Shown in pieces: positions 14,689 to 22,680 of a stretch of DNA of 27,342 bases. The notes under the pieces are model-generated. The model searched no databases. It had not been told where the DNA came from and saw only the letters and a list, made by a program, of their open reading frames with translations. Numbering within the stretch: the stretch's first letter is position 1; each line of letters opens with the position of its first letter. A program made the translations under genes and the position numbers. This stretch comes from CAYNEO01 sp964396245 (lineage in GTDB: Bacteria; Zixibacteria; MSB-5A5; GN15; FEB-12). The DNA is taken from the NCBI GenBank assembly GCA_964396245.1, contig CAYNEO010000044.1:1-27342 (forward strand), in the 5' to 3' direction.

Positions 14689-15891
14689 TTAACCTCTTAC
14701 CAGTTTTACGACTTTATCAGCCTGTTTCATACTTGAATAAAAATTGTCCTCGATATCCCAGCGCTTCAGCAGATCCCGGTGTTTCGCCAGCGGATCGGAT
14801 ATTTCCCGCTTCACGCTGGCCGCCGTCTCGCGGTAAGGCCCCACACCCAGCAGCTCGTAGACATAAATCAACTGCTCCGAGAGCATCTTGTGCAGACTCG
14901 ACATCAGCCTCTGCAGCCGCATCGGCGGCGCAATCGAGCGAACCACCGAAACGAATTTGTCATACGAAGGCATCAGGTCCGATCCCGGATCCACGCCCGG
15001 GAAGAACGTCATGAGGCCGCTGCGATACTGTGACGCAAAGGCCGGGAACTTTGAATTCTGTTCGCCGAGCATATCGTCGACATAGGACCGGATGCGGTGG
15101 AAGGCATTATTGTAAAGGTAGAAAATAATTGTCAACACGATTTCTTCTTCGTCGATCTCTTCTTCCTGCTCGCCCTGTCTGCGTCCGCCGATCTCCACCA
15201 GGTTATTGATTATCAAGCGGTAGACCGCCCGGCAGGTGACAAATTCGCCCATCGGCGAGAGGTCGATCAACTCCGGAAGGGTCCGCTCCCCGTTGATCAT
15301 CGCCAGGAGACGGAACTCATCGACCGAAATTGTCAATTCATCCCGGTTAGTCTTGGGCGATATCGCGATACGCAGAATCGCGTCGTCCGGCGGCAGGACT
15401 TTCTGGATTTCCATCCATTCGTCGATCCGGCGCGTCCCCTCCATGATCACGCTCATCGTGCTCAATTCAATAAGAAACGGCGTGTTCTTGGGCGTCGCCC
15501 CTTCATGGAAAATAAAATCTCCCTCTTTCCACGAAAAGAGGTTGTAGACGATCTCTTCAATCTGCAGCTTAAGGCACTCGCCGATCTCTTCTTTGCTGAA
15601 AAGATTCATGTCTATCAGCGTGGTACCGAGCTGACGGCCGGTCTGTTTGTGAAGACTGATCGCGCGCTCCAGATCCGTCTTGGAAATGCGACCCCGTTTC
15701 AGCAACATATTCCCGAGAAGGTCCTCGGCGGTATTCACCGACGATGCGTAGATGATATTGCCGTCCTTGAACGCGACCTCTTTCTGGCGCGTATTGGTCC
15801 TGCACTCGAGAATGCCGGTCTTTTTCCCGGTCGCCAGAAGCTGGAGAATATCCGGGAAAGCAACGGTTTTCAGATTTCCGGAAAGACTCAT
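14689..15891 (-). CDS. DUF4388 (PATAN) domain protein
   Basis: The 400-residue cytoplasmic protein opens with the PATAN/DUF4388 signature: MSLSGNLKTVAFPDILQLLA, then GKKTGILE and KEVAFKDGNIIYA. Residues 57-95 (LLGNMLLKRGRISKTDLERA ... LGTTLIDM) resemble the tandem loops of MshEN domains, but the usual Arg and Gln positions read as Leu and His. The rest (about 160-400) is mixed helix with an acidic stretch EQEEEIDEEEIV and has no family I recognise. PATAN proteins occur in signalling and gliding/pilus regulators. It is the first gene behind comEC, separated by a 109-nt spacer holding a 12-bp inverted repeat. A role in pilus or polarity control is inferred from position. Confidence 0.82.
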   Translation of the reverse strand: MSLSGNLKTVAFPDILQLLATGKKTGILECRTNTRQKEVAFKDGNIIYASSVNTAEDLLGNMLLKRGRISKTDLERAISLHKQTGRQLGTTLIDMNLFSKEEIGECLKLQIEEIVYNLFSWKEGDFIFHEGATPKNTPFLIELSTMSVIMEGTRRIDEWMEIQKVLPPDDAILRIAISPKTNRDELTISVDEFRLLAMINGERTLPELIDLSPMGEFVTCRAVYRLIINNLVEIGGRRQGEQEEEIDEEEIVLTIIFYLYNNAFHRIRSYVDDMLGEQNSKFPAFASQYRSGLMTFFPGVDPGSDLMPSYDKFVSVVRSIAPPMRLQRLMSSLHKMLSEQLIYVYELLGVGPYRETAASVKREISDPLAKHRDLLKRWDIEDNFYSSMKQADKVVKLVRG

Positions 15892-15914
15892 GCCTTGCCC
15901 TGTAGATCTATACT

Positions 15915-15991
15915 GTTAAAGAGTATCCCGTAGTTCGGGAGTTTCTATTTATGTATCGGGAGGCGGCGACTAATCCTTAATACTCTTTAAC
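15915..15991. repeat. 12-bp perfect inverted repeat flanking 53 nt, upstream of the DUF4388 gene
   Basis: GTTAAAGAGTAT (15915-15926) and ATACTCTTTAAC (15980-15991) are exact reverse complements. Directly inside the left arm, CCCG-tagtt-CGGG forms a further short hairpin (15927-15939). The element almost fills the comEC/DUF4388 spacer. Possible roles are a paired operator, an mRNA hairpin or the relic of a tiny mobile element. Confidence 0.75.
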
Positions 15992-16000
15992 GCCCGGATT

Positions 16001-18316
16001 TCAGCGCTCAATCAGGGGGCCCTCGGCCATTACCCGCAACCGTATATCACCGAGACGATTCAGATCGTAAAGATAGTCGGGAAGAACGTTGCCGGGGGCG
16101 ATATCTCTCTCGTAGCTGTCCGAAACAATGTGCGGTTCAATTTTTGAACAGACAATTCCCGCGTATCCCCGGTCATAGAAATCAGACCACTCGGACGGCG
16201 TCGGACGCCATTTCCGTCCCACAACGAGAGCTGTCGTCCCCGGCGCCGGGGCCTGATCAAGATGACATTCTCTCAAACGGTCAGTCAACAGAACCGCACT
16301 TCCTTCGAGCCAGACCAGCACGCCCGACTTCCCGGCGTAACAACCGTCCCCATCCGGCATCTGGTCGGATTGCGTGGAAAAATAGCAGAGATGATCGGAG
16401 ACGGCTGTGAGAGAACTATCCGTTAGGATAACGTCCGAGACGCTGTGTCGTAATTGGCTGGAAAAAGAAACCGTATCGACCCGGTAAACAGCGGCCAGTC
16501 TGAGGCAGTCGTCGATTGCTCCATACTCGGCGGTGAGGACAAAGATCGTATGAAGACTGTCAACTCCTTTTGCACTAAGCCAGGGACCGAAAATAGCTGC
16601 GTCTACCTGATACTCGGAGTCCTGCAAACCGGTCAGCACCAGGTCAGGAAGTTCGCCCGAGGGGTGCGACACTAATGCCGCTACCCCGCCCGGAACGGTA
16701 GTGAAATCAATGGTCCACGCATCCGTCTGCCGGCCGTGAACAATCCCGAAAAGCAAGATGACATTCGCGGCGGCAATCACGCCGAACAAAACGGCCTTCC
16801 TTGCCTGTCTCGCGGCCAGCGAAAGCACCAGGCCGATAATCAGAAGATAGGCGACGATGGTCACCGCTCCCCATAGCCCCTCGGGTAGCAACGCGGCCGT
16901 TTTGATTACAGGCATCCGGTCCCCTCCCAGCAAGTGCAACACCTGCACCACCGAACCGAGAAGCAGGTTCAGCAGAGACCCGGCAAAGATGCCGAGCAGG
17001 GGCCAGATCAAATCCGCCGCCAGCAAAATGAGTATGCCGATCACCGAAATCGAGACCAGCGGAACAATGATCAAATTGGCGAGCACCGAGATCGCCGGGA
17101 CCTGTCCGAAATGGTAGGCGATCACCGGCGTCGAGACAACCTGCGCCACCACCGACACCATCAGCGGGAATATCAGCCATCGGTACCAGCGACGGTTGTG
17201 ATGCCGGTTGAACAGCCTGTCAAGTTTCGGCAGGATAAAAATAAGGCCCCATGCGGTCACGAACGACAACCTGAAGCCCACGTCGTAAAGTTGCCCCGGT
17301 GAGACAAGGAGAATCATGACCGCCGCGCACGCGATGACATTGTTGAGGTCATACCGGCGTTGTATCAACTGTGCCGTTATCACCAGCGCCGCCATGACCG
17401 ATGCCCGAATAACCGATGGTTCTTCGTACGACAGCTCTGCGAATACGAGTATGACAAGCAGAAGTATGATCGCCCGGCGACGACGCGACCACTTGAACGG
17501 CCTGATGACGAACGTGATGAAAATCAGTATCAATGCGACGTTGGAACCGGAGACGGCCAGCAGATGTAGCGTGCCGCTGTCGCGGAACATCTTGTACACC
17601 GGCCCCGGAATGTCTCTGGTCTCCCCGATCAGGAAGCCGGCGGCAAGGGCCGACTGCGGCTCGGTCAAATTACGATACAGGCTTCCCCGGATTGCGTTGC
17701 GAAGGCGATCAATGACATGGAACAACCCGAAACGACTCCGGCGGTCCACGCGCACGTTCAGCACATTCGGAAGGTACGCGACGCCGAAAATGCCTTTGAG
17801 ATTCAGGTAATGACGACGGTCAAAGCCGGTCTGTACTTTCCCCGGGGCAATCGGGTACAGACGTGTCGTGAACTCCACCCGGTCACCTCGCTGCAATGCC
17901 GTTGTGGTGTCCGTCACTTTCACCAGAATCGATCCGCTCGTTTTGCGCACGTTCTTCCCTCCGAGCGAATCGAGCGAGACAACAATCAGCGTGCGGTCCG
18001 ACAGCAACTCCGGCCACTCCGATACCCGGCCGAAAACGCGATACTGCCCCGATCGTGTGAGGACCTGTCTCAGGTGATACGGACCGGTATCATATGTAAC
18101 CAGCGTGTAATGGAAGCCGGCGACACAACCTATCGCCGCCGCCAGCGCAAGCGACGCCCGGGCAGTTCTCTTTGCCGCCAGGAGAGCAATACCGCCGGAC
18201 ACCGTGACCATGCCGGCAAGCAATAATATCCCGGAAGACAGTCGCAGGCAGTCAGCGACGATGATTCCGGAAATGACAAATGCCAGGAGCAGAACGCTCG
18301 GATATTTCCGAATCAT
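16001..18316 (-). CDS. comEC: ComEC/Rec2 DNA-uptake channel protein with degenerate MBL domain
   Basis: The 771-residue protein carries ssDNA across the inner membrane during natural transformation. N-terminal helices lie at 8-65, a DUF4131-type OB region at about 70-190, and the competence domain at about 215-500. The signature FRDSGTLHLLAVSGSNVALI (244-263) and EPSVIRASVMA (299-309) are clear. The C-terminal domain (about 534-735) aligns with the usual metallo-beta-lactamase-like nuclease domain. The position of HxHxDH, however, reads LTAEYGAID (594-602), so metal binding is unlikely. The ATG overlaps the murJ stop by one base (TAATG), implying coupling. Pilus genes follow downstream. Confidence 0.92.
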   Translation of the reverse strand: MIRKYPSVLLLAFVISGIIVADCLRLSSGILLLAGMVTVSGGIALLAAKRTARASLALAAAIGCVAGFHYTLVTYDTGPYHLRQVLTRSGQYRVFGRVSEWPELLSDRTLIVVSLDSLGGKNVRKTSGSILVKVTDTTTALQRGDRVEFTTRLYPIAPGKVQTGFDRRHYLNLKGIFGVAYLPNVLNVRVDRRSRFGLFHVIDRLRNAIRGSLYRNLTEPQSALAAGFLIGETRDIPGPVYKMFRDSGTLHLLAVSGSNVALILIFITFVIRPFKWSRRRRAIILLLVILVFAELSYEEPSVIRASVMAALVITAQLIQRRYDLNNVIACAAVMILLVSPGQLYDVGFRLSFVTAWGLIFILPKLDRLFNRHHNRRWYRWLIFPLMVSVVAQVVSTPVIAYHFGQVPAISVLANLIIVPLVSISVIGILILLAADLIWPLLGIFAGSLLNLLLGSVVQVLHLLGGDRMPVIKTAALLPEGLWGAVTIVAYLLIIGLVLSLAARQARKAVLFGVIAAANVILLFGIVHGRQTDAWTIDFTTVPGGVAALVSHPSGELPDLVLTGLQDSEYQVDAAIFGPWLSAKGVDSLHTIFVLTAEYGAIDDCLRLAAVYRVDTVSFSSQLRHSVSDVILTDSSLTAVSDHLCYFSTQSDQMPDGDGCYAGKSGVLVWLEGSAVLLTDRLRECHLDQAPAPGTTALVVGRKWRPTPSEWSDFYDRGYAGIVCSKIEPHIVSDSYERDIAPGNVLPDYLYDLNRLGDIRLRVMAEGPLIER

Positions 18317-19899
18317 TATTTCGTATCAGAGGATCGCTTTCTGAGGAGGGCCCGCTTCAATAGCGAGATTTCCTTCACCCGGAATATGATACAAAATACC
18401 AGGTAAAGAAGCAACGTGATTGCCATCGGAATTATCACCCGCATCAGCCGCGCCATCGGTGTCGACATACCCGAGCCGATATCGTGCGGGATGAGCGTGC
18501 TGATATACACGGCGAAAAACGCCGCAAGCGCAATCCGGAAGAAATTGAGAAACAGGTCGCCATATGAGAAAGGCACACCCTTGCGTGGAAGGAAATACAA
18601 CAGCAGACCGAAATTAACGAGGCTGGCTATGGAGGTCGCCGAGGCCAGACCGGCGAAACTCAATACCTTGATCATCGGGAAATACAACAGCATGTTGAGG
18701 ACTACCGACAGTATTGATATTTTCATCGGCAGCCTCGAATCACCCATGGCATAATAGACGGGCACCGTGACCCGCACAGCGGCGAAACCCACCAGGCCAT
18801 ACGAATAATGCAGGAGTGTCAGGGCTGTATTGGCGGCGGCGGTGTCTGAAAACTCCCCCCACTGGTACAGCAGCGAAACGATCTCTCGACCGTAAAGCGC
18901 CAGGAACATGGCCGAGGGGAAGATCAACAGCATGTTGAGATTTATTGTCTCGTAAAACGTTCTTGCCAGCCCCTTGATATCGCCCCGGCTGGCGTCCTCC
19001 GATGCTCTCGGCAGGGTTACCGTCCCCAGCGCCACGGCAAATACGCCCAGCGGAAAGTGCATCAGCCGAAATGAGTAGTTCAGGTATGAAATCGCGCCCT
19101 GACCCAGATAAGATGCCAGCAGCGTGTTGACGACTATATTGACCCGCCCGGCCGACATCCCGATAATCATCGGCGTAAACAACCGCACCACCCGCTTGAC
19201 CCCTTCATCGAGAAAAGCGATACGGAAGCGGAAACGGTAGCCTATCCGCCAGAGTGTCGGTAGCTGAATCGCCAGCTGGCCGACGCCGCCAAGCAGGACG
19301 CCAATCGCCAGGCTGTACACCGGCAGTTCGAGAAAGCGCTGAAGGGCAACCACTGACAGGATGATCCCGACATTGAACACGGCCGGGGATATCGCCGGTA
19401 TCCCGAAACGCCCAAACGAGTTAAGCATTCCCATCACCAGCGCCGAGAGCGACACCAGCAATAAGTAAACGAACATCCACCGAGTGAGGCTGACAGTCAA
19501 GTCGAACTTGAACGGATCAGCCGTAAACCCATTGGCGGATATATAGATAATGACCGGCGACGCCACTATGCCAAGCAGGACAATCAGACCGACTACCATC
19601 AGGACCGCCGAGGCTATCCCGTTGGCCAGATCGAAAGCTTCTTCTTCCGTACCGGAAACGAGCTTGTCCTTGAATACCGGGACAAAAGCCGATGACAGCG
19701 CTCCCTCCGCGAACATGTCGCGCAAGAGGTTGGGGATGCGAAAAGCAGTGATGAAAGCGTCCGTTGCGAGCGACGCCCCAAAGAAATAGGCCATCACCTG
19801 CTCGCGAATCAGCCCCAGAACCCGGGATATCCCCGTCGCCCCGGATACCACTCCCACCGACCTGACAAGGGAACTTTTCTTTACGTTACTGGTTGACAA
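18316..19899 (-). CDS. murJ: Lipid II flippase MurJ
   Basis: This 527-residue, 14-helix MOP-superfamily protein moves lipid II across the inner membrane for peptidoglycan synthesis. Family marks are the start SGATGISRVLGLIREQVMAYFFGAS, then DAFITAFRIPNLLRDMFAEGALSSAFVPVF. Those stretches include the conserved Arg residues of the central cavity. MFLALYGREIVSLLYQWGEF marks the middle of the protein. The start is a TTG at 19899, preceded by GGAG 8 nt upstream; no ATG nearby fits. The length is normal for MurJ. Its start codon overlaps the -35 box of the divergent rpsT promoter. The stop is fused to the comEC start. Confidence 0.96.
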   Translation of the reverse strand: MSTSNVKKSSLVRSVGVVSGATGISRVLGLIREQVMAYFFGASLATDAFITAFRIPNLLRDMFAEGALSSAFVPVFKDKLVSGTEEEAFDLANGIASAVLMVVGLIVLLGIVASPVIIYISANGFTADPFKFDLTVSLTRWMFVYLLLVSLSALVMGMLNSFGRFGIPAISPAVFNVGIILSVVALQRFLELPVYSLAIGVLLGGVGQLAIQLPTLWRIGYRFRFRIAFLDEGVKRVVRLFTPMIIGMSAGRVNIVVNTLLASYLGQGAISYLNYSFRLMHFPLGVFAVALGTVTLPRASEDASRGDIKGLARTFYETINLNMLLIFPSAMFLALYGREIVSLLYQWGEFSDTAAANTALTLLHYSYGLVGFAAVRVTVPVYYAMGDSRLPMKISILSVVLNMLLYFPMIKVLSFAGLASATSIASLVNFGLLLYFLPRKGVPFSYGDLFLNFFRIALAAFFAVYISTLIPHDIGSGMSTPMARLMRVIIPMAITLLLYLVFCIIFRVKEISLLKRALLRKRSSDTK

Positions 19900-19920
19900 A
19901 TCACAGGCTCCGAGTATATT
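19893..19920 (+). promoter_or_regulatory. Promoter of rpsT
   Basis: TTGACA (19893-19898), a 16-nt spacer and TATATT (19915-19920) face rpsT. The predicted start is near 19927, leaving a leader of about 35 nt. The -35 lies over the TTG start codon of the divergent murJ gene. Confidence 0.8.
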
Positions 19921-19960
19921 AGCGAGCTAAGCTGAATGAACGAGTTTGAAAGGAAATACC

Positions 19961-20215
19961 TTGCCCAATCATAAGTCTTGTGAAAAGAGGATGCGCCAGT
20001 CGGAAAATAATCGCCTGAGAAATCGGGCCTTCCGGTCGCAGCTTCGTTCCGCTATCAAGGATGTCAGGACCGAAACGCAGAAGGATGAAGCGGCCAAGAA
20101 ATTCCAGAAGGCAATGCAGATAATCGATAAGGCCGCCGCCTACGGGCTCATCCACAAGAAGACGGCCGACCGCAACAAGTCCCGTCTGGCTCAATACGTC
20201 AATAAACTCGGCTGA
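19961..20215 (+). CDS. rpsT: Small ribosomal subunit protein bS20
   Basis: The 84-residue basic protein binds 16S rRNA early in 30S assembly. MPNHKSCEKRMRQSENNRLR is the bS20 N-terminus, and AAAYGLIHKKTADRNKSRLA near the end is equally typical. I place the start at TTG 19961, with AGGA 6 nt upstream, since this gives the canonical MPNHKS; a TTG 15 nt earlier is in frame but adds non-conserved residues. TTG starts are known for rpsT elsewhere. It stands alone between a good promoter and a terminator and converges with the flavoprotein gene. Confidence 0.96.
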   Translation: MPNHKSCEKRMRQSENNRLRNRAFRSQLRSAIKDVRTETQKDEAAKKFQKAMQIIDKAAAYGLIHKKTADRNKSRLAQYVNKLG

Positions 20216-20235
20216 CATCCGCAGTCTCCATAAAG

Positions 20236-21420
20236 TTATAAAAGGTGCCTCGCAAGCTTCAGCAAACGGGGCCTTTTTCGTACCATCCCCGCTATCGTAG
20301 CCACGATATTTACCGACGCCACCGGCCGGTCACCGAAATAATCCCGCAGGGCAAGCACCATCTCGTCAAGGTCGCTGTCGCTCAACACACAAACAAGCTT
20401 CTTTATCTCAACCAGGCGCGCCAAATCAGCATGTTTTAAGTCGAGGAATCTCCTGGGATAGATATCGTGCAGTTCTTCAACGGAGTTAACCTGCCCCGAC
20501 ACGAATTGCCCCGCCGCCTCTCCCGCAATCTTCCCCGATAACAGCGCTGTGACTATCCCCGCACCCGTCAGTGCATCGGCCACCCGCGCGGCATCGCCCA
20601 CCACGAGTAAATTTCCCCTGGCAAGCAGGCCGGGGCCGGCATATCGCGGCGATGTTCCGCAGCTCGTCCGAACAATCCGCACTTCCCCGAATCGCTCTTC
20701 GATAAATCGATCGAGATACTCTTTCACCGGTCTGGGCTGGTACGGGTCGAGCAACATCCCCAACCCTGCTGTGGCCTGGTCGTCTCCTCTCGGGAAAATC
20801 CATGCATACGACCCGGACGCCACGTTCCTCCCGAGATGGACTTCGATCACATCCGGTTCGATTGCCACACCGTCGATGTGATACTGGAGAAACGACTCCA
20901 TCTCCGTCAGGTTCAGCCGATTGTCAATCCCCGCCAGGCGCGCGATAGTCCCCTCGACGCCGTCGGCCGCCACAAATACCCGGGCGCTGACCTTCCGTAC
21001 GGCGCCGCCGTCATCTTCGTATTTCAACTGTGAAAAATTCTCCCCGCTGCCGTCAAGCTCGATGGCTCGACTCCCCGGTCTGAGCGTCCCGCCCGCCTGT
21101 TGGAATTCCGATGCAAGGTCGCGCTCCATCCGGACGCGGTCCAGTATGTACCCGCCCTCGAGATGATGCATTTCGAATACATGACCGGATGGGGAAACGA
21201 GTCGGCCTCGAACGGGATGTGTCCTGATCCATTCCTCCCTTAACGGCAGGGTCTGTTCGACTCCCAGCCGCGTGACGCCCTCAGCACAGTTGAGCGGCTC
21301 GCCAATCTGATCATCTTTCTCGAGAAGAAGGACCGAAGCTCCCGCCCGCACAGCCTCCGACGCCGCCATCAAACCCGCGGGTCCCGCACCGATTACGGCC
21401 ACATCGAAGTTATCCGGCAT
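20236..21420 (-). CDS. Geranylgeranyl reductase family FAD-dependent oxidoreductase
   Basis: The 394-residue flavoprotein starts with the FAD-binding Rossmann motif DVAVIGAGPAGLMAA (6-20). LLLEKDDQIGEPLNCAEGV follows, where the GEPLNCAEGV stretch is typical of archaeal and bacterial geranylgeranyl reductases. Near residue 265 NLLVVGDAARVADALTGAGI is the second FAD-contact motif. These enzymes reduce prenyl double bonds in lipids, chlorophyll side chains or quinones. The actual substrate here is unknown. The start overlaps by 11 nt the ferredoxin gene upstream, so a ferredoxin is the probable electron donor. No lipid-biosynthesis neighbour gives further help. Confidence 0.88.
   Translation of the reverse strand: MPDNFDVAVIGAGPAGLMAASEAVRAGASVLLLEKDDQIGEPLNCAEGVTRLGVEQTLPLREEWIRTHPVRGRLVSPSGHVFEMHHLEGGYILDRVRMERDLASEFQQAGGTLRPGSRAIELDGSGENFSQLKYEDDGGAVRKVSARVFVAADGVEGTIARLAGIDNRLNLTEMESFLQYHIDGVAIEPDVIEVHLGRNVASGSYAWIFPRGDDQATAGLGMLLDPYQPRPVKEYLDRFIEERFGEVRIVRTSCGTSPRYAGPGLLARGNLLVVGDAARVADALTGAGIVTALLSGKIAGEAAGQFVSGQVNSVEELHDIYPRRFLDLKHADLARLVEIKKLVCVLSDSDLDEMVLALRDYFGDRPVASVNIVATIAGMVRKRPRLLKLARHLL
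20242..20278 (+). terminator. Rho-independent terminator of rpsT
   Basis: AAAGGTGCC and GGGGCCTTT pair with one mismatch and one G-U around an 18-nt loop, ending in CCTTTTTC. It lies about 27 nt past the rpsT stop and overlaps the 3' end of the converging flavoprotein gene. Confidence 0.65.
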
Positions 21421-21589
21421 CCCTTAACTCCAGGGCGCCCGCCGGACAGAAGGTGGCGCACTCCCCGCAATCAATACATGCATCGAGATCGCACTGTATC
21501 CCCGACTTCAGCAGAAACAACGCTTCGACCGGGCACAGCGCGACACATGCGCCGCAATTCAGGCAGGCTTTGACACAGGTGACAAGCAC
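21410..21589 (-). CDS. 2x[4Fe-4S] ferredoxin
   Basis: A 59-residue product is read from the GTG at 21589. It has two complete cluster motifs: CLNCGACVALCP (Cys 9, 12, 15, 19) and CIDCGECATFCP (Cys 38, 41, 44, 48), with the usual hydrophobic linker between. Extra Cys lie at 5 and 33. A stop codon occurs 15 nt before the GTG in frame, so GTG is the only usual start codon available. A GAGG lies 15 nt upstream, rather far for a Shine-Dalgarno. The stop codon lies inside the start of the geranylgeranyl reductase gene (11-nt overlap), which points to tight co-expression and to electron delivery to that flavoenzyme. Confidence 0.9.
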   Translation of the reverse strand: MLVTCVKACLNCGACVALCPVEALFLLKSGIQCDLDACIDCGECATFCPAGALELRDAG

Positions 21590-21637
21590 AGGCGCAAGGT
21601 ATCACCTCGACGGGTAATCGTTCAACAACTATTTTGA

Positions 21638-22462
21638 TTAGCGATTGAGGATGTAGACCTGGCCTTCGAAAAAACTGGTCCGGCGGGACTGCTCGCGGAA
21701 TACAATCAACTCCCGGAGAAAGGCGTCTTTCTCCTCGCGGGAAATGTCGTCCGCCAGCACCTCCACCGGGAAATCAATATTGATAACCCGGTAAACGGTC
21801 CGCGGCCTGATCAAATCCGGCGGAAAGAGCCTGTCGGATGTTGCCGCCGCCCGAAGGTCCTTGAGAGAAAACGCCGGCAGCGATATGTGGGCCGTCGGCA
21901 GCGCCGACTTCAGAATCGCATGGTTGGGATGCCTCGACTCAAAGGCGGCGATATACCGGCCGCGGTTGAGGACCGCCCTGAACAGACAATCCAGCGAACC
22001 GGCACATCCAGTCCGCGAAGAATGCCTCAGGTACACCGTGATCGTTAACTCGTCGCCGAATTCAAAACCAACCGGGAAGAAACCGGTGGGGGGCGAGTCA
22101 TCCGGGCGGCTGATTATGATCTGATCCGGGTGTTTCGCGACAACATTAATAAGATCATCGTAGTCGAACCCGATCAGCGCCAGGCGCTCGGAAGTGACCG
22201 ACACTCGCTCCTCCGGATATACCTGAACCGGAATATGCGGAAGAGCATAACCGGCCAGCCGGGCATATAAACCGGTGTCGGCCAGCAGGAGGTAATCGCC
22301 GTTGTCGAGCGGCGTTACCGGAAACGGGTCGCGAACGAGGTTCGGACGGTCAAGGCTCCGGTCGCGATCCGGTTCTGTCCACTCAAACGGACAAACCGCA
22401 TCGGTGTCAACTATCCTGATCTGTGAAAGCACGGCGCTATTCATATATCGAGAACACAGCAA
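21638..22462 (-). CDS. Possible ParB/SbnI-like domain protein
   Basis: This is a 274-residue protein of uncertain family. The first 90 residues (IRIVDTDAVCPFEW ... DNGDYLLLADTGLYARLAGY ... HIPVQVYP) follow the ParB/Srx-like pattern seen in SbnI and archaeal SerK serine kinases, in which a short motif is followed by 'G.Y.VLDG..R..A' and IPVQ. The usual Gly/His of that loop are altered (ADTGLYARL), so activity is doubtful. The rest has no features I recognise. The start is uncertain. TTG 22462 has a good Shine-Dalgarno (GGAGG, 10 nt upstream). ATG 22492 and ATG 22444 are in frame but poorly supported. The ferredoxin gene follows after 48 nt. Confidence 0.6.
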   Translation of the reverse strand: MLCSRYMNSAVLSQIRIVDTDAVCPFEWTEPDRDRSLDRPNLVRDPFPVTPLDNGDYLLLADTGLYARLAGYALPHIPVQVYPEERVSVTSERLALIGFDYDDLINVVAKHPDQIIISRPDDSPPTGFFPVGFEFGDELTITVYLRHSSRTGCAGSLDCLFRAVLNRGRYIAAFESRHPNHAILKSALPTAHISLPAFSLKDLRAAATSDRLFPPDLIRPRTVYRVINIDFPVEVLADDISREEKDAFLRELIVFREQSRRTSFFEGQVYILNR

Positions 22463-22558
22463 CAGGTGTGCCCCTCCTGCCCGTATAGCCATAACCTGTT
22501 ATCTAACAATAAGAAAATTCTCCGCAACCGTCCGGTAACCGGCTCTTGTCCTTTTTTT

Positions 22559-22605
22559 GCACATCTGCTGCACACTTGCCAATGACGAGCTTTCACAGAT
22601 TGTGC
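22559..22605. repeat. Intergenic inverted repeat
   Basis: GCACATCTG (22559-22567) pairs with CAGATTGTGC (22596-22605), with a single bulged T and a 28-nt loop. It lies in the 218-nt spacer (22463-22680) between two unknown minus-strand genes. No T-tract follows the stem on either strand, so it is not an ordinary terminator. I see no gene in this spacer. Confidence 0.5.
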
Positions 22606-22680
22606 AATCCACGTTAGTCTGTATCAAGTAAGGATATGATTTGGCTGGTTGAGCAATGAAAATCGCTGTCTGAGTTACGC

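Noticed and set aside
15097..15933. 278-codon plus-strand frame opposite the DUF4388 gene
   Set aside because: Same reason: it shadows the minus-strand coding sequence and has no domain or ribosome site.
22528..22560. CCGG-TAA-CCGG followed by a T-run on the plus strand
   Set aside because: The stem is only 4 bp, the T-run starts 9 nt away, and no plus-strand gene ends nearby.
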